Assembly: GCA_965652545.1 (NCBI GenBank)
Contig: CBFGWV010000151.1
Span: 1 to 11,868 of the forward strand
Length of the DNA stretch: 11,868 nt
Direction: 5' to 3'
DNA from: CBFGWV01 sp965652545
GTDB lineage: Bacteria > Pseudomonadota > Gammaproteobacteria > Competibacterales > Competibacteraceae
In this document: piece by piece, positions 1-6,780 of the stretch
Numbering within the stretch: position 1 is the stretch's first letter
How the letters are laid out: every line of letters starts with the position of its first letter
Notes under the pieces: generated by a model
Told to the model about the DNA's origin: nothing
Database searches by the model: none
The model's input: the letters and a program-made list of their open reading frames with translations, nothing else
Translations under genes and position numbers: made by a program

Positions 1-19
1 CGGCGAAACCGAACCGGTA

Positions 20-47
20 CGGATCATGCCTCGTTGAGCATGATCCG
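20..47. repeat. Perfect inverted repeat (10-bp stem, 8-nt loop)
   Basis: CGGATCATGC at 20-29 is the exact reverse complement of 38-47, separated by the loop 30-37. No T-tract follows on either side, so it is not a canonical rho-independent terminator. A short open frame at 2-37 ending in TGA could be the 3' end of a plus-strand gene from the left, in which case the hairpin would cover its stop codon. That gene cannot be identified from about ten codons. Operator, mRNA 3'-end stabiliser or terminator without U-tract are all possible. Confidence 0.6.
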
Positions 48-65
48 CATGGGTGGCAGATGTCA

Positions 66-115
66 GGAAAAACAAAAATCCGGGCCGGCTTTGGGGGGGC
101 GTGGGCCGACCCGGA
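66..115 (-). terminator. Strong rho-independent terminator, minus strand
   Basis: Read on the minus strand, an 11-bp GC-rich stem pairs 105-115 with 79-89 and contains one G-U pair. The loop is about 15 nt and rich in C. The stem is followed directly by ATTTTTGTTTTT (complement of 67-78). Stem, loop and T-tract have the textbook order for minus-strand transcription only. It begins about 9 nt after the stop codon of the small minus-strand gene at 124-315, which argues that a transcript from that gene, or from the larger operon upstream, ends here. Confidence 0.85.
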
Positions 116-123
116 AATTACCT

Positions 124-315
124 CTACAGCGAGCGTTCGCGGGCATAGCACGCGCTTGGGGATGAACCGGTCAACGCGGACGCAGGCATCGAGTCTTCAG
201 CCAGGGCCTCGAACGCCAAGTCCTGTAACTCGTCCGGTAACTCGTCCAACCGCCTGTCTCCACAGAGAAACGCTTCCAGAAGCACCCGCTCCTGCGGGCT
301 GAGATTGCTTCGCAT
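124..315 (-). CDS. Small hypothetical protein, 63 aa
   Basis: This is a 63-residue frame with a TAG stop. I chose the ATG at 315 over the upstream in-frame ATG at 387 because GGAGGT (complement of 319-324) lies four bases before it. The residues upstream of 315 are a Gly/Arg/Ala-rich stretch of shadow-frame type. Residues 5-40 look helical and acidic (SPQERVLLEAF then DELPDELQDLAFEALAED). The tail from residue 42 is Ser/Ala-rich and probably disordered. There is no signal peptide or membrane segment. A strong terminator follows immediately. The nearest upstream gene on the same strand, the solute-binding protein, ends 213 nt away, so co-transcription or a separate promoter are both possible. 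I do not recognise the family. Reality as a gene rests on the RBS, the composition and the terminator. Confidence 0.55.
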   Translation of the reverse strand: MRSNLSPQERVLLEAFLCGDRRLDELPDELQDLAFEALAEDSMPASALTGSSPSACYARERSL

Positions 316-386
316 GTGACCTCCATGTTGCGTTATCGTGGCCGAACATCTTGGCGCGGCCCGCCCTCCTGGCGCACCGCCCGCCA

Positions 387-415
387 AATATGGAACACAT
401 GGCCGCGCGTAACAA
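387..415 (-). promoter_or_regulatory. Possible sigma70-type promoter for the small gene
   Basis: On the minus strand TTGTTA (complement of 410-415) and CATATT (complement of 387-392) are separated by 17 nt. Each matches four of six consensus positions. It would start a transcript with a leader of about 65 nt before the ATG at 315. Matches of this quality arise by chance, so this is only a candidate. The 213-nt gap 316-528 otherwise shows only weak short hairpins around 439-466. Confidence 0.3.
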
Positions 416-528
416 GATGGCGGGCAAGGTTTTTTTCAATCGGTAGCGAAAAACCGATCAACGGTCGCGTATCGCCGGGGCGCCTAACCGGCGCGAGCCA
501 TTGAAGTGAGCCACCACCCCCCGCGAAC

Positions 529-1602
529 CTAGGGCGGATAACCCGCTCGCACAGGACGCACCGAGGCCCGCCATTCGCCGAGCATGCGGCTCTGCTTCTG
601 CCGATCGAGAAACACCAACAACCCGGGGCCGAGTTGCACCGGCCGCAAAGGGCCCTGGGCACGCCGCTGCCAGTCCACCCCCGAACCGGGAAGGTCCACA
701 TCGGGATGCAGTGCCGGTATCCCCGCGCGGGTGGTCAGCAAGGCCTGGCCATCGCGCGAGAACAGGAAATCGAGAAAACGCCGCGCCGCCGGCACATTGC
801 CCGCCGTGCGCGGGATCATCGCAACGCGGGTGAGCACCAGCGTGTAATCCCCCGGTGCCACGATCGCCAGCGGAGCGCCGCCGGCGACGCGGGCCGCGGC
901 ATACGAACCCAGGACGTTATAGGCGACCACCAACTCCCCCGACTCGATGCCATCGAGCAAGTCCCCCGTGCAGCACACCAGCTCCACCTGTGCCCGCCCG
1001 AAGGCCTCGATGAGCCGCCCGTAGGTACTGGCGCGCAGGCTGTCCTGGCTCGCCATGAGATAACCGACGCCGCTCTCCTCGATATCATAGGTGCCGACCC
1101 GGCCGCGGAACCGCGCAGGATCTGCTCGCAGCATGGCGAGCAGATCGAAACGGGTGCGCGGCACCGCCTCGGCCGTCAACACCCGCGGATCGTAGGCGAT
1201 GACCACCGGCTCGAACGAAAACCCGAACACCCGATCGCGCCACCGCGCCCAGGCGGGCAGCCAGTCTTCCGCCAGCCGCGGGTACGGCAGGGCGTACCCG
1301 TCGTTGGCGAGCTTGACCTGCAAATCCGCCGCCGAGCTGATCACGACATCCGGCACCGGTTGGCCAGCGTCGGCCGCCGCGCGGACGCGATGGTACAGCT
1401 CCAGCGTCGTGCGCTCGTCATAGCTCACCGCGGTTCCAGGCTGGACAGCCTGGAAGGCCTCGATGAGCGGTGCCATGGCCCACTCGTCCGTGGTGCCGGC
1501 AATCCACAGCGCATCGAAGCCAGGTCCTGGGGCGGGATACTCGTCGGCCCGGGCCGATAGCGCGGACAACAACAGCACCATCAGCAGCCATGGACGGCTC
1601 AT
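529..1602 (-). CDS. Periplasmic extracellular solute-binding protein linked to a two-component system
   Basis: This 357-residue protein resembles ABC-type iron/phosphoglycerate-like extracellular solute-binding proteins. It starts with a Sec signal peptide (residues 1-19, hydrophobic core LLMVLLLSAL, likely cut after ARA). The mature chain has family-like elements: an early beta strand and TDEWAMAPLIEAFQ helix, PDVVISSAADLQVKLANDGYA near residues 83-103, and a VVAYNVLGSYAAA stretch near 224-236. The C-terminal FLDFLFSRDGQALL segment is typical of such proteins. The start codon overlaps the kinase stop in an ATGA (1599-1602), and GGAGG lies four bases upstream, so the two are translationally coupled. 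No permease or ATPase gene is present. The likely role is therefore ligand presentation to the sensor kinase rather than transport. That role is inferred from gene order; the ligand is unknown. Confidence 0.85.
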   Translation of the reverse strand: MSRPWLLMVLLLSALSARADEYPAPGPGFDALWIAGTTDEWAMAPLIEAFQAVQPGTAVSYDERTTLELYHRVRAAADAGQPVPDVVISSAADLQVKLANDGYALPYPRLAEDWLPAWARWRDRVFGFSFEPVVIAYDPRVLTAEAVPRTRFDLLAMLRADPARFRGRVGTYDIEESGVGYLMASQDSLRASTYGRLIEAFGRAQVELVCCTGDLLDGIESGELVVAYNVLGSYAAARVAGGAPLAIVAPGDYTLVLTRVAMIPRTAGNVPAARRFLDFLFSRDGQALLTTRAGIPALHPDVDLPGSGVDWQRRAQGPLRPVQLGPGLLVFLDRQKQSRMLGEWRASVRPVRAGYPP

Positions 1603-2975
1603 CGGGCCTCCGGAAACAGCAGTTGGACGCAGGCACCGTCGTCACGCCGCAGGAAGGCGACCTCGGCACCGTGTTGTTCGGCCATGGCCGCGACGATTGC
1701 CAGCCCCAGGCCCGAGCCCGGTGCGCCGGCATCGTGGCCGCGCTCGAAACGCTGCATCAGCCGCGGCGCATCGTCCGGGTCGATGCCGCGCCCCTCGTCG
1801 CACACCGCACACAGGATGCCCTCGCCGCGGCGCTCGATGCAGACCGTTACCCGCCCATCCTCCGGGCCGTGCTGTAACGCGTTCTCCACCAAATTGCGCA
1901 GCGCCTCGCGGATCACCACCACATCGCCGTGGAGGGTCATCGATGTCTCCGGCAACCGCAAGCGGATCCGCCGATCGGCCCCCTGGGCGATGCTTGCGGC
2001 CTCGCGCACCGCCTGGCGGGCGGTCGCGCACAAATCCAAGGGCTCACGACGGTCGAGGTTGGCGCGGTGGGTCACCACGGCATGCGTCAGCAGCTGGCCG
2101 GTCAAGCGTCCGGCCAGTGCGGCATTGCGGTCGATTCGACGGACGATGCGGCGCAGCCGCTCGGGATCGTCCTCGTCCAGCGCCAGTGACGCCTGGGCGC
2201 GCAGGCTCGCCAGGGGGGTGCGCAACTGGTGGGCGGCATCGGCGATGAGGTGCTGCATCTGCGTGAGGTTGCGGTCAAGGCGACCCATGAATGCGTTGAT
2301 GGCCTGCACGGTGGCATCGATCTCGCGGGGGGCGTTGACCGCCAGCGGCGTGAGTTCGTTGGGCTGGCGTTGGCCGAGCTCGCGCTCGACACGGGCCAGC
2401 GGGCTGAGACCGCGGCGGACGGACAACCACACCAGCACCACCACCAGCGCCATGAAGATCATGATCGGCAGCAAAGCGTTCAGCGCCAGATCGGTGGCCA
2501 GGGCCCGGCGCTCTGCCCGCGTCTGCCCCACCTGGACCCGCGCCCAGCCGTTGGCCTCCGGCTCGGCCAATAAGCGGCCCAAGGTGACGAAACGGACGGT
2601 TTCACCACGGTAATGCGCATCGAAGAAGCGAGGCTCCGCCTCCGGCGGTGCAGCCGGTATCGGCAGGTCCTCATACCCGGTCAAGGCCGAGCCGTCGGGC
2701 GCCCAGACACCGTAGAACACGCGGTCATCGCGAGCGAACGCCAGCATGTCCAGGGACGCGTAGGGCAGATCGACCTGCAACCGGCCATCGCTGACATACA
2801 CCTGCTCGGCGATGGCCAGGGCGGAGGCGGCGAGAATCTGATCGAACGCTTTGTCCGCAGCCTGTTCGCCATAGCCACGCGCGGCCAGCACCAGCACCGC
2901 GGCGGCCACCGCGCACACCGCCCCCAGGCGCAGGATGAGCCGTCGCTGCAGGGACGGCCGCTGCGGCTCAGTCAT
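1599..2975 (-). CDS. tctE: TctE-like sensor histidine kinase
   Basis: This 458-residue inner-membrane kinase probably senses carboxylate and phosphorylates the adjacent response regulator. A first membrane segment lies at about residues 15-32, followed by a periplasmic sensor region of about 130 residues (TctE-type 2CSK_N domain). A second membrane segment is at 168-184, with a HAMP-like linker to about 238. The H-box is ADAAHQLRTPL with phospho-acceptor His249. The N-box is NLVEN with Asn365. The G1 box is DEGRG (393-397) and the G2 box GSGLGL (420-425), so all catalytic motifs are intact. I chose the ATG at 2975, which begins MTEPQRPSLQRR and overlaps the regulator stop by 8 nt, over an in-frame ATG 27 nt upstream. 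The gene overlaps the downstream binding-protein gene by 4 nt. The tctE symbol rests on architecture and on the divergent tctCBA. Confidence 0.92.
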   Translation of the reverse strand: MTEPQRPSLQRRLILRLGAVCAVAAAVLVLAARGYGEQAADKAFDQILAASALAIAEQVYVSDGRLQVDLPYASLDMLAFARDDRVFYGVWAPDGSALTGYEDLPIPAAPPEAEPRFFDAHYRGETVRFVTLGRLLAEPEANGWARVQVGQTRAERRALATDLALNALLPIMIFMALVVVLVWLSVRRGLSPLARVERELGQRQPNELTPLAVNAPREIDATVQAINAFMGRLDRNLTQMQHLIADAAHQLRTPLASLRAQASLALDEDDPERLRRIVRRIDRNAALAGRLTGQLLTHAVVTHRANLDRREPLDLCATARQAVREAASIAQGADRRIRLRLPETSMTLHGDVVVIREALRNLVENALQHGPEDGRVTVCIERRGEGILCAVCDEGRGIDPDDAPRLMQRFERGHDAGAPGSGLGLAIVAAMAEQHGAEVAFLRRDDGACVQLLFPEAR

Positions 2976-3636
2976 CGACCACCAGCCGGTAACCCTCGCC
3001 ACGCACGGTCAGGATGTGCACGCCGTTTTCGCCCAGGCGCTTGCGCAGACGGGCGATGTACACCTCGATGGCATTGAGCCCCGGCGCATCGTCCAGCCCG
3101 AACAGGCGGTCGACGAGCGCGGCCTTGGTACACAGCCGCCCCGGCACCGAGGCGAGAATCTCCAGCAGGCGCCGTTCGCGCAGCGGCAGGTCGACCTGCG
3201 TTCCGGCCAGCCACACCTCGCCGCTTACCGAGTCCAGCTCCAGCGGCCCGACACACTGGCGCGGCGCCTGCGCCTCCGGGGGACGGCGCAGCAGCGCGCG
3301 GCAACGCGCCTCCAGCTCGCGCATGTCGAAGGGTTTGACCAAATAGTCGTCGGCCCCCAGATCCAGCGCCCCAACGCGATCATCCACCTGCGCCCGCGCG
3401 GTCAGCATGAGCACCGGGACGGTGTCGCCGCGGGCGCGCAGACGCTTGAGCACCTCGAAGCCATCCAGACCCGGCAGGCTCACATCCAGCAGCACCAGAT
3501 CGAAACGCTCCTGCTTGAGCCAGGCGTCGGCACGGGCGCCGTCGGTCACCCAGTCCACGGCCTGTCCGCTGCGTTTGAGGCGCAGGGCTACCGCCTCGCC
3601 CAGGTCTTCGGTGTCCTCGATCAGCAGTATTCGCAT
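2968..3636 (-). CDS. tctD: TctD-like OmpR-family response regulator
   Basis: This 222-residue regulator has a receiver domain and an OmpR/PhoB winged-helix DNA-binding domain. The receiver shows the acidic pair Glu7-Asp8, the phospho-acceptor Asp51 in LVLLDVSLPG, Thr79 in LMLTA and Lys101 in LVKPF. The effector domain (about 125-222) ends with the typical NAIEVYIARLRKRL recognition helix and the VRGEGYRLV wing. The frame is open far upstream, but MRILLIEDTED at 3636 is the canonical receiver start and gives normal family length. No Shine-Dalgarno sequence precedes this ATG; a tandem repeat occupies that place. The gene is divergent from tctC, so it is the best candidate to control it, probably as an activator as in the Salmonella tct system. 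It is the first gene of the operon with the kinase and binding protein. Confidence 0.93.
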   Translation of the reverse strand: MRILLIEDTEDLGEAVALRLKRSGQAVDWVTDGARADAWLKQERFDLVLLDVSLPGLDGFEVLKRLRARGDTVPVLMLTARAQVDDRVGALDLGADDYLVKPFDMRELEARCRALLRRPPEAQAPRQCVGPLELDSVSGEVWLAGTQVDLPLRERRLLEILASVPGRLCTKAALVDRLFGLDDAPGLNAIEVYIARLRKRLGENGVHILTVRGEGYRLVVDD

Positions 3637-3637
3637 G

Positions 3638-3659
3638 GCGACAGGTTGATGACAGGTTG
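3638..3659 (-). promoter_or_regulatory. Tandem direct repeat at tctD start, Pho-box-like, candidate response-regulator site
   Basis: GACAGGTTG occurs at 3640-3648 and again at 3651-3659, an exact 9-bp repeat with an 11-nt period. Read on the minus strand, 3638-3655 is CTGTCATCAACCTGTCGC. This agrees with about 15 of 18 positions of the Pho-box consensus as I remember it. OmpR/PhoB-family regulators bind tandem half-sites with about one helical turn spacing, so it may be an autoregulatory site for the adjacent regulator. It ends one base before the tctD ATG, so it cannot be a normal upstream activator site for a start upstream of that codon. Confidence 0.5.
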
Positions 3660-3679
3660 CACTGCTACTTTTTCGGTAC

Positions 3680-3781
3680 GCCCCCGCACAGAACGGGGGC
3701 TCGCATTCAGGTGGAGACGAGACGATTCGCGCCGGACGCCGGTATTCACCGGCCACCGCAACCAACCCGCAAGCCTGCGGG
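3680..3781. repeat. Three perfect hairpins in the divergent tctD-tctC control region
   Basis: Three inverted repeats follow one another. GCCCCCG at 3680-3686 pairs with CGGGGGC at 3694-3700 (7 bp, 7-nt loop). GCCGGT at 3738-3743 pairs with ACCGGC at 3748-3753 (6 bp, 4-nt loop). CCCGCA at 3766-3771 pairs with TGCGGG at 3776-3781 (6 bp, 4-nt loop). None is followed by a T-tract in the direction of tctC, so they are not simple terminators. They could be folded leader RNA elements of tctC or protein-binding dyads. No convincing -35/-10 pair was found in 3637-3840, so which stems are transcribed is unknown. Confidence 0.55.
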
Positions 3782-3840
3782 CATCGTTCGATCGTGTCCC
3801 TCCATCGTGGTAACCATGAACCATTTATGGAGGTTTCACC

Positions 3841-4818
3841 ATGCACCGATTCGTGCGTCGCGTCGTCCTGCTCGCCGGCGTTCTGGCCACCGCGCAAGCC
3901 ATGGCCTTCGAACCCGGCAAAGTGGAATGCCTGGCACCGGCAGACCCCGGTGGCGGCTGGGACTTCACCTGCCGTTCGGTGGGCAAGATCCTGCATGAGC
4001 TCAAGCTCGTCCCCAACCCCGTGCAGACCACCAACATGGCCGGCGGCGGCGGTGGCGTGGCCTACGGCTATGTGGTCGGCAAGCGCAACGACGACCCCAA
4101 CCTGATCGTCGCCGCGTCCACCGCCACCACCAGCCGCCTGGCACAGAACCAGTTCGCCGGCATGACCGAGGACCAGGTGCGCTGGGTCGGCGCCCTGGGT
4201 GCGGATTTCGGTGTCATCACCGTGGCCGCCGACTCGCCCCATCAGAGTCTCGGCGATCTGGTCGAGGCGTTGAAGGCCGAGCCCGGGTCGGTGCCCTTCG
4301 GCGGCGGCTCGGCCGTCGGCGGCTGGGACCACCTCAAGGTCCTGCTGCTGGCCAAGGAAGCCGGCATCACCGAGGTGCGCAAGATCAAGTACATCTCCTA
4401 CAACAACGGCGGCGATGCCATCGTGCAGATGATCGGCGGCCATATCGGCGCGGCCACCGGCGACATCTCCGAGGTCAAGGGGCAACTGGACGCCGGCAAC
4501 ATCCGCGTGCTGGCGGTGCTGTCCGATGAGCGCCTGCCGGGCGAATTCGCCGACTACCCCACCGCCAAGGAGCAGGGCTTTGACGTGGTTGGCGCCAACT
4601 GGCGCGGGTTCTATGTCGGCGGCGACGTCCCCGATGATGCCTTCAACTATTGGTCCGACAGTCTCAAGACCTTGTACGCCTCGGACGAATGGGAAGCGGC
4701 CATGGTCGCCAACGGCCTGGCGCCGTTCTACCGCGGCGGCGAAGAGTTCCAGAAGTTCGTCGACGAGCAGATCGAAGACCTTCGCGAGCTGTCCCGCGAA
4801 ATCGGTCTGATCCCGTGA
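3841..4818 (+). CDS. tctC: Tripartite tricarboxylate transporter substrate-binding protein TctC
   Basis: This 325-residue periplasmic binding protein of the TctC/Bug family captures a carboxylate and delivers it to the TctAB membrane unit. A signal peptide covers residues 1-22 (core VVLLAGVLATA, cut after AMA). The mature N-terminus KVECLAPADPGGGWDFTC matches the citrate-type TctC signature (ECxAPAxPGGGxDxTC). Later family segments are the V-R-W-V-G-A-L-G-A-D-F-G-V region, AATGDISEVKGQLDAG and RGFYVGGDV. The length is normal. GGAGG at 3829-3833 lies seven bases before the ATG. The stop overlaps the GTG start of tctB. Close resemblance to tricarboxylate-binding TctC favours citrate or a related acid, but binding specificity cannot be read with certainty from sequence. 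Confidence 0.93.
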   Translation: MHRFVRRVVLLAGVLATAQAMAFEPGKVECLAPADPGGGWDFTCRSVGKILHELKLVPNPVQTTNMAGGGGGVAYGYVVGKRNDDPNLIVAASTATTSRLAQNQFAGMTEDQVRWVGALGADFGVITVAADSPHQSLGDLVEALKAEPGSVPFGGGSAVGGWDHLKVLLLAKEAGITEVRKIKYISYNNGGDAIVQMIGGHIGAATGDISEVKGQLDAGNIRVLAVLSDERLPGEFADYPTAKEQGFDVVGANWRGFYVGGDVPDDAFNYWSDSLKTLYASDEWEAAMVANGLAPFYRGGEEFQKFVDEQIEDLRELSREIGLIP

Positions 4819-5261
4819 AATCGTCCGTGAGCGACCGCATCACCGGTGTGGTGCTGTTGCTGCTGTCTGCAGGCTGCGGCCTGCAGGCACGCGGCTTCAC
4901 CACCGGCTTCATCACCGACCCGCTGGGCCCCTCGGCCTTTCCGATGCTGCTGGCCGTGGTGCTGGGCGCGGCGGCCATCGCGATGATCGTCAAGCCCGAT
5001 CCGGACCCCCAATGGGCCACCGGCAGTACCTTGCTGCACCAGGCGCTGACCCTGATCACGCTGGTGGCCTACGCCTTTCTGCTGGAACCCCTGGGCTTCC
5101 CGCTGGCCACCTTCCTGGCCATGGCGGTCATCGGCCGGCAGCTCGGTGCGCCCTGGGGCAAATCGATACTGATGGCGGCGATCTCCAGCATCAGCTTGTT
5201 TGTGCTGTTCGATGTGGTTCTGGATCTGCCGCTGCCCCTGGCACCGGACTTCGGAGGCTGA
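4815..5261 (+). CDS. tctB: Tripartite tricarboxylate transporter small membrane subunit TctB
   Basis: This 148-residue small membrane subunit is typical in length for TctB and is needed with TctA for transport. About four hydrophobic segments are visible: ITGVVLLLLSAGCG near 9-22, MLLAVVLGAAAIAMIV near 44-59, ALTLITLVAYAFLL near 77-90, and LMAAISSISLFVLFDVVL near 119-136. The family-typical DPLGPSAFP stretch lies near 35-43. The start is a GTG whose last two bases form part of the tctC TGA (GTGA overlap, 4815-4818), so it is translationally coupled with a weak RBS. A second in-frame GTG at 4827 is an alternative. One base separates its stop from the tctA ATG. Confidence 0.88.
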   Translation: MKSSVSDRITGVVLLLLSAGCGLQARGFTTGFITDPLGPSAFPMLLAVVLGAAAIAMIVKPDPDPQWATGSTLLHQALTLITLVAYAFLLEPLGFPLATFLAMAVIGRQLGAPWGKSILMAAISSISLFVLFDVVLDLPLPLAPDFGG

Positions 5262-5262
5262 C

Positions 5263-6780
5263 ATGGAAACCCTCAACCTCTTGATGGGCGGGTTTGCGGT
5301 GGCATTCACGCCCACCAACCTCGCCCTGGCCGTCTTCGGGGCCTTCATCGGCACCCTGGTCGGCGCGTTGCCGGGCCTGGGGCCGGCCAACGGCGTGGCC
5401 ATCCTGGTTCCGCTGGCCTTCACCATGGGCCTGCCGGCCGAGTCGGCGCTCATCCTCATGGCCAGTGTGTATTACGGGGCCATGTACGGTGGGCGCATCT
5501 CCAGCATCATGATGAACATCCCCGGCGACGAACCGGCGGTGATCACCACACTGGACGGCTACCCGATGGCCAAACAGGGCAAGGCCGAATCCGCCCTGGC
5601 CATCTCCGCGGTGGCCTCGTTCGTCGGCGCCACCCTGGCCACTATCGGCCTGATGATCTTCGCCCCCTTGCTGGCGGACTTTGCCATCCGCTTCGGGCCG
5701 GCGGAGTACTTCGCGCTCTATGTCCTGGCGTTCTCCATGTTGGCCAGCCTGTCCGGCGCCAATCCGATCAAGACCCTGATCGCGACCTGCATCGGCTTGA
5801 TGCTCTCCACCGTCGGGTTGGACCACGGCAGCGCCGTACCGCGCTTCACCTTCGGCCATCTGGAGATGTACGAGGGCATCGACTTCATCGTGGCCATCGT
5901 TGGCCTGTTTGCCATCAGCGAGTTGCTGCTGTTCCTGGAGAACACCCATGCCGGCGAGAACGTGCGTGTAAGCGTCGGCAAAGTCTCGGCCAACCTGAAG
6001 GAGTCCCTGGCCACCGGCTGGGCCATGCTGCGCGGCAGCGTGGTGGGCTTCATTGCCGGGGTGCTGCCCGGTGCCGGTGCCTCGCTTGGGAGTTTTCTCT
6101 CGTATACCGTCGAGAAACGCTACTCCAACAAGGACGACACCTTCGGCAAGGGCGACCCGCGCGGCGTGGCCGCACCCGAGGCCGGCAACAACGCGGCCGC
6201 CGGCGGCGCCCTGGTCCCCATGCTCTCGCTGGGCGTACCCGGCAGCGGCACCACCGCCGTGCTGCTGGCGGTGCTGATCTCGATGAACATCACCCCCGGT
6301 CCGCTGCTGTTTGCGCAACGCCCGGACGTGGTGTGGGGTCTGATTGCCTCGCTGTACGTGGCCAACGTGGTGCTGTTGGTGCTCAACCTCCCCCTCGTCG
6401 GCATCTTCGTGCGGCTGCTTTCCGTGCCGGTCTGGATCCTCATGCCCATCGTGGCCATGGTGGCCTTCGTCGGCGTGTACTCCATCAGCCACAGCGTGTT
6501 CGACATCGTGCTGATGGTGGCCTTTGGCCTGATCGGCTACCTGTTGCGAAAGATGGACATCTCGCTGGTGCCGATCATCCTCGGGTTGCTGCTGGGGTCG
6601 GACATGGAGACCAACCTGCGACGGGCTTTGAACCTCTCCGACGGCGATGTCACCGCATTGTTCGCCAGCCCGCTGTCGATCAGCCTGTGGGTCCTGGCCA
6701 TCGCCGGCTTGGTCCTGCCGTTCGTGTTCGGGCGCAAGAAGCTGAAGTATCGACCCAAAGAAGAGGCCGTTCCTGATTGA
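5263..6780 (+). CDS. tctA: Tripartite tricarboxylate transporter large membrane subunit TctA
   Basis: This 505-residue inner-membrane permease is of normal TctA length, with about eleven or twelve hydrophobic segments. Family hallmarks are the two inverted-repeat loops with a PGxGxxxG core: GALPGLGPANG near residues 34-44 and GVLPGAGASLG near 267-277. The segment YYGAMYGGRISSIMMNIPG (about 69-87) and VAAPEAGNNAAAGGALVPM are also typical. The ATG at 5263 has GGAGG at 5253-5257, five bases upstream. An upstream in-frame extension to 5200 lies inside tctB and is not used. The last 101 nt overlap the antisense 3' end of the AraC-family gene, so no intergenic terminator exists between them. Confidence 0.94.
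   Translation: METLNLLMGGFAVAFTPTNLALAVFGAFIGTLVGALPGLGPANGVAILVPLAFTMGLPAESALILMASVYYGAMYGGRISSIMMNIPGDEPAVITTLDGYPMAKQGKAESALAISAVASFVGATLATIGLMIFAPLLADFAIRFGPAEYFALYVLAFSMLASLSGANPIKTLIATCIGLMLSTVGLDHGSAVPRFTFGHLEMYEGIDFIVAIVGLFAISELLLFLENTHAGENVRVSVGKVSANLKESLATGWAMLRGSVVGFIAGVLPGAGASLGSFLSYTVEKRYSNKDDTFGKGDPRGVAAPEAGNNAAAGGALVPMLSLGVPGSGTTAVLLAVLISMNITPGPLLFAQRPDVVWGLIASLYVANVVLLVLNLPLVGIFVRLLSVPVWILMPIVAMVAFVGVYSISHSVFDIVLMVAFGLIGYLLRKMDISLVPIILGLLLGSDMETNLRRALNLSDGDVTALFASPLSISLWVLAIAGLVLPFVFGRKKLKYRPKEEAVPD

Noticed and set aside
33..39. GTTGAGC in the left hairpin resembling an integron attC core site
   Set aside because: A 7-mer degenerate match only, with no paired R'' box in the right arrangement and no cassette structure.
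449..466. Weak terminator-like hairpin after the binding-protein gene (minus strand, 4-5 bp stem then TTTT)
   Set aside because: The stem is very short, and an alternative hairpin (439-444 with 453-458) competes with it. The strong terminator at 66-115 explains transcript end better.
634..1560. Long plus-strand frame opposite the binding-protein gene
   Set aside because: Antisense shadow of a well-supported gene in GC-rich DNA; His/Arg/Gly-rich with no domain.
3637..4485. Upstream extension of the tctD frame
   Set aside because: It runs antisense through tctC, and the canonical receiver-domain start MRILLIEDTED is at 3636.
5191..6492. 433-codon minus-strand frame opposite tctA
   Set aside because: Composition is His/Asp/Gly/Gln-rich as expected from the complement of a membrane protein gene; no domain or RBS.
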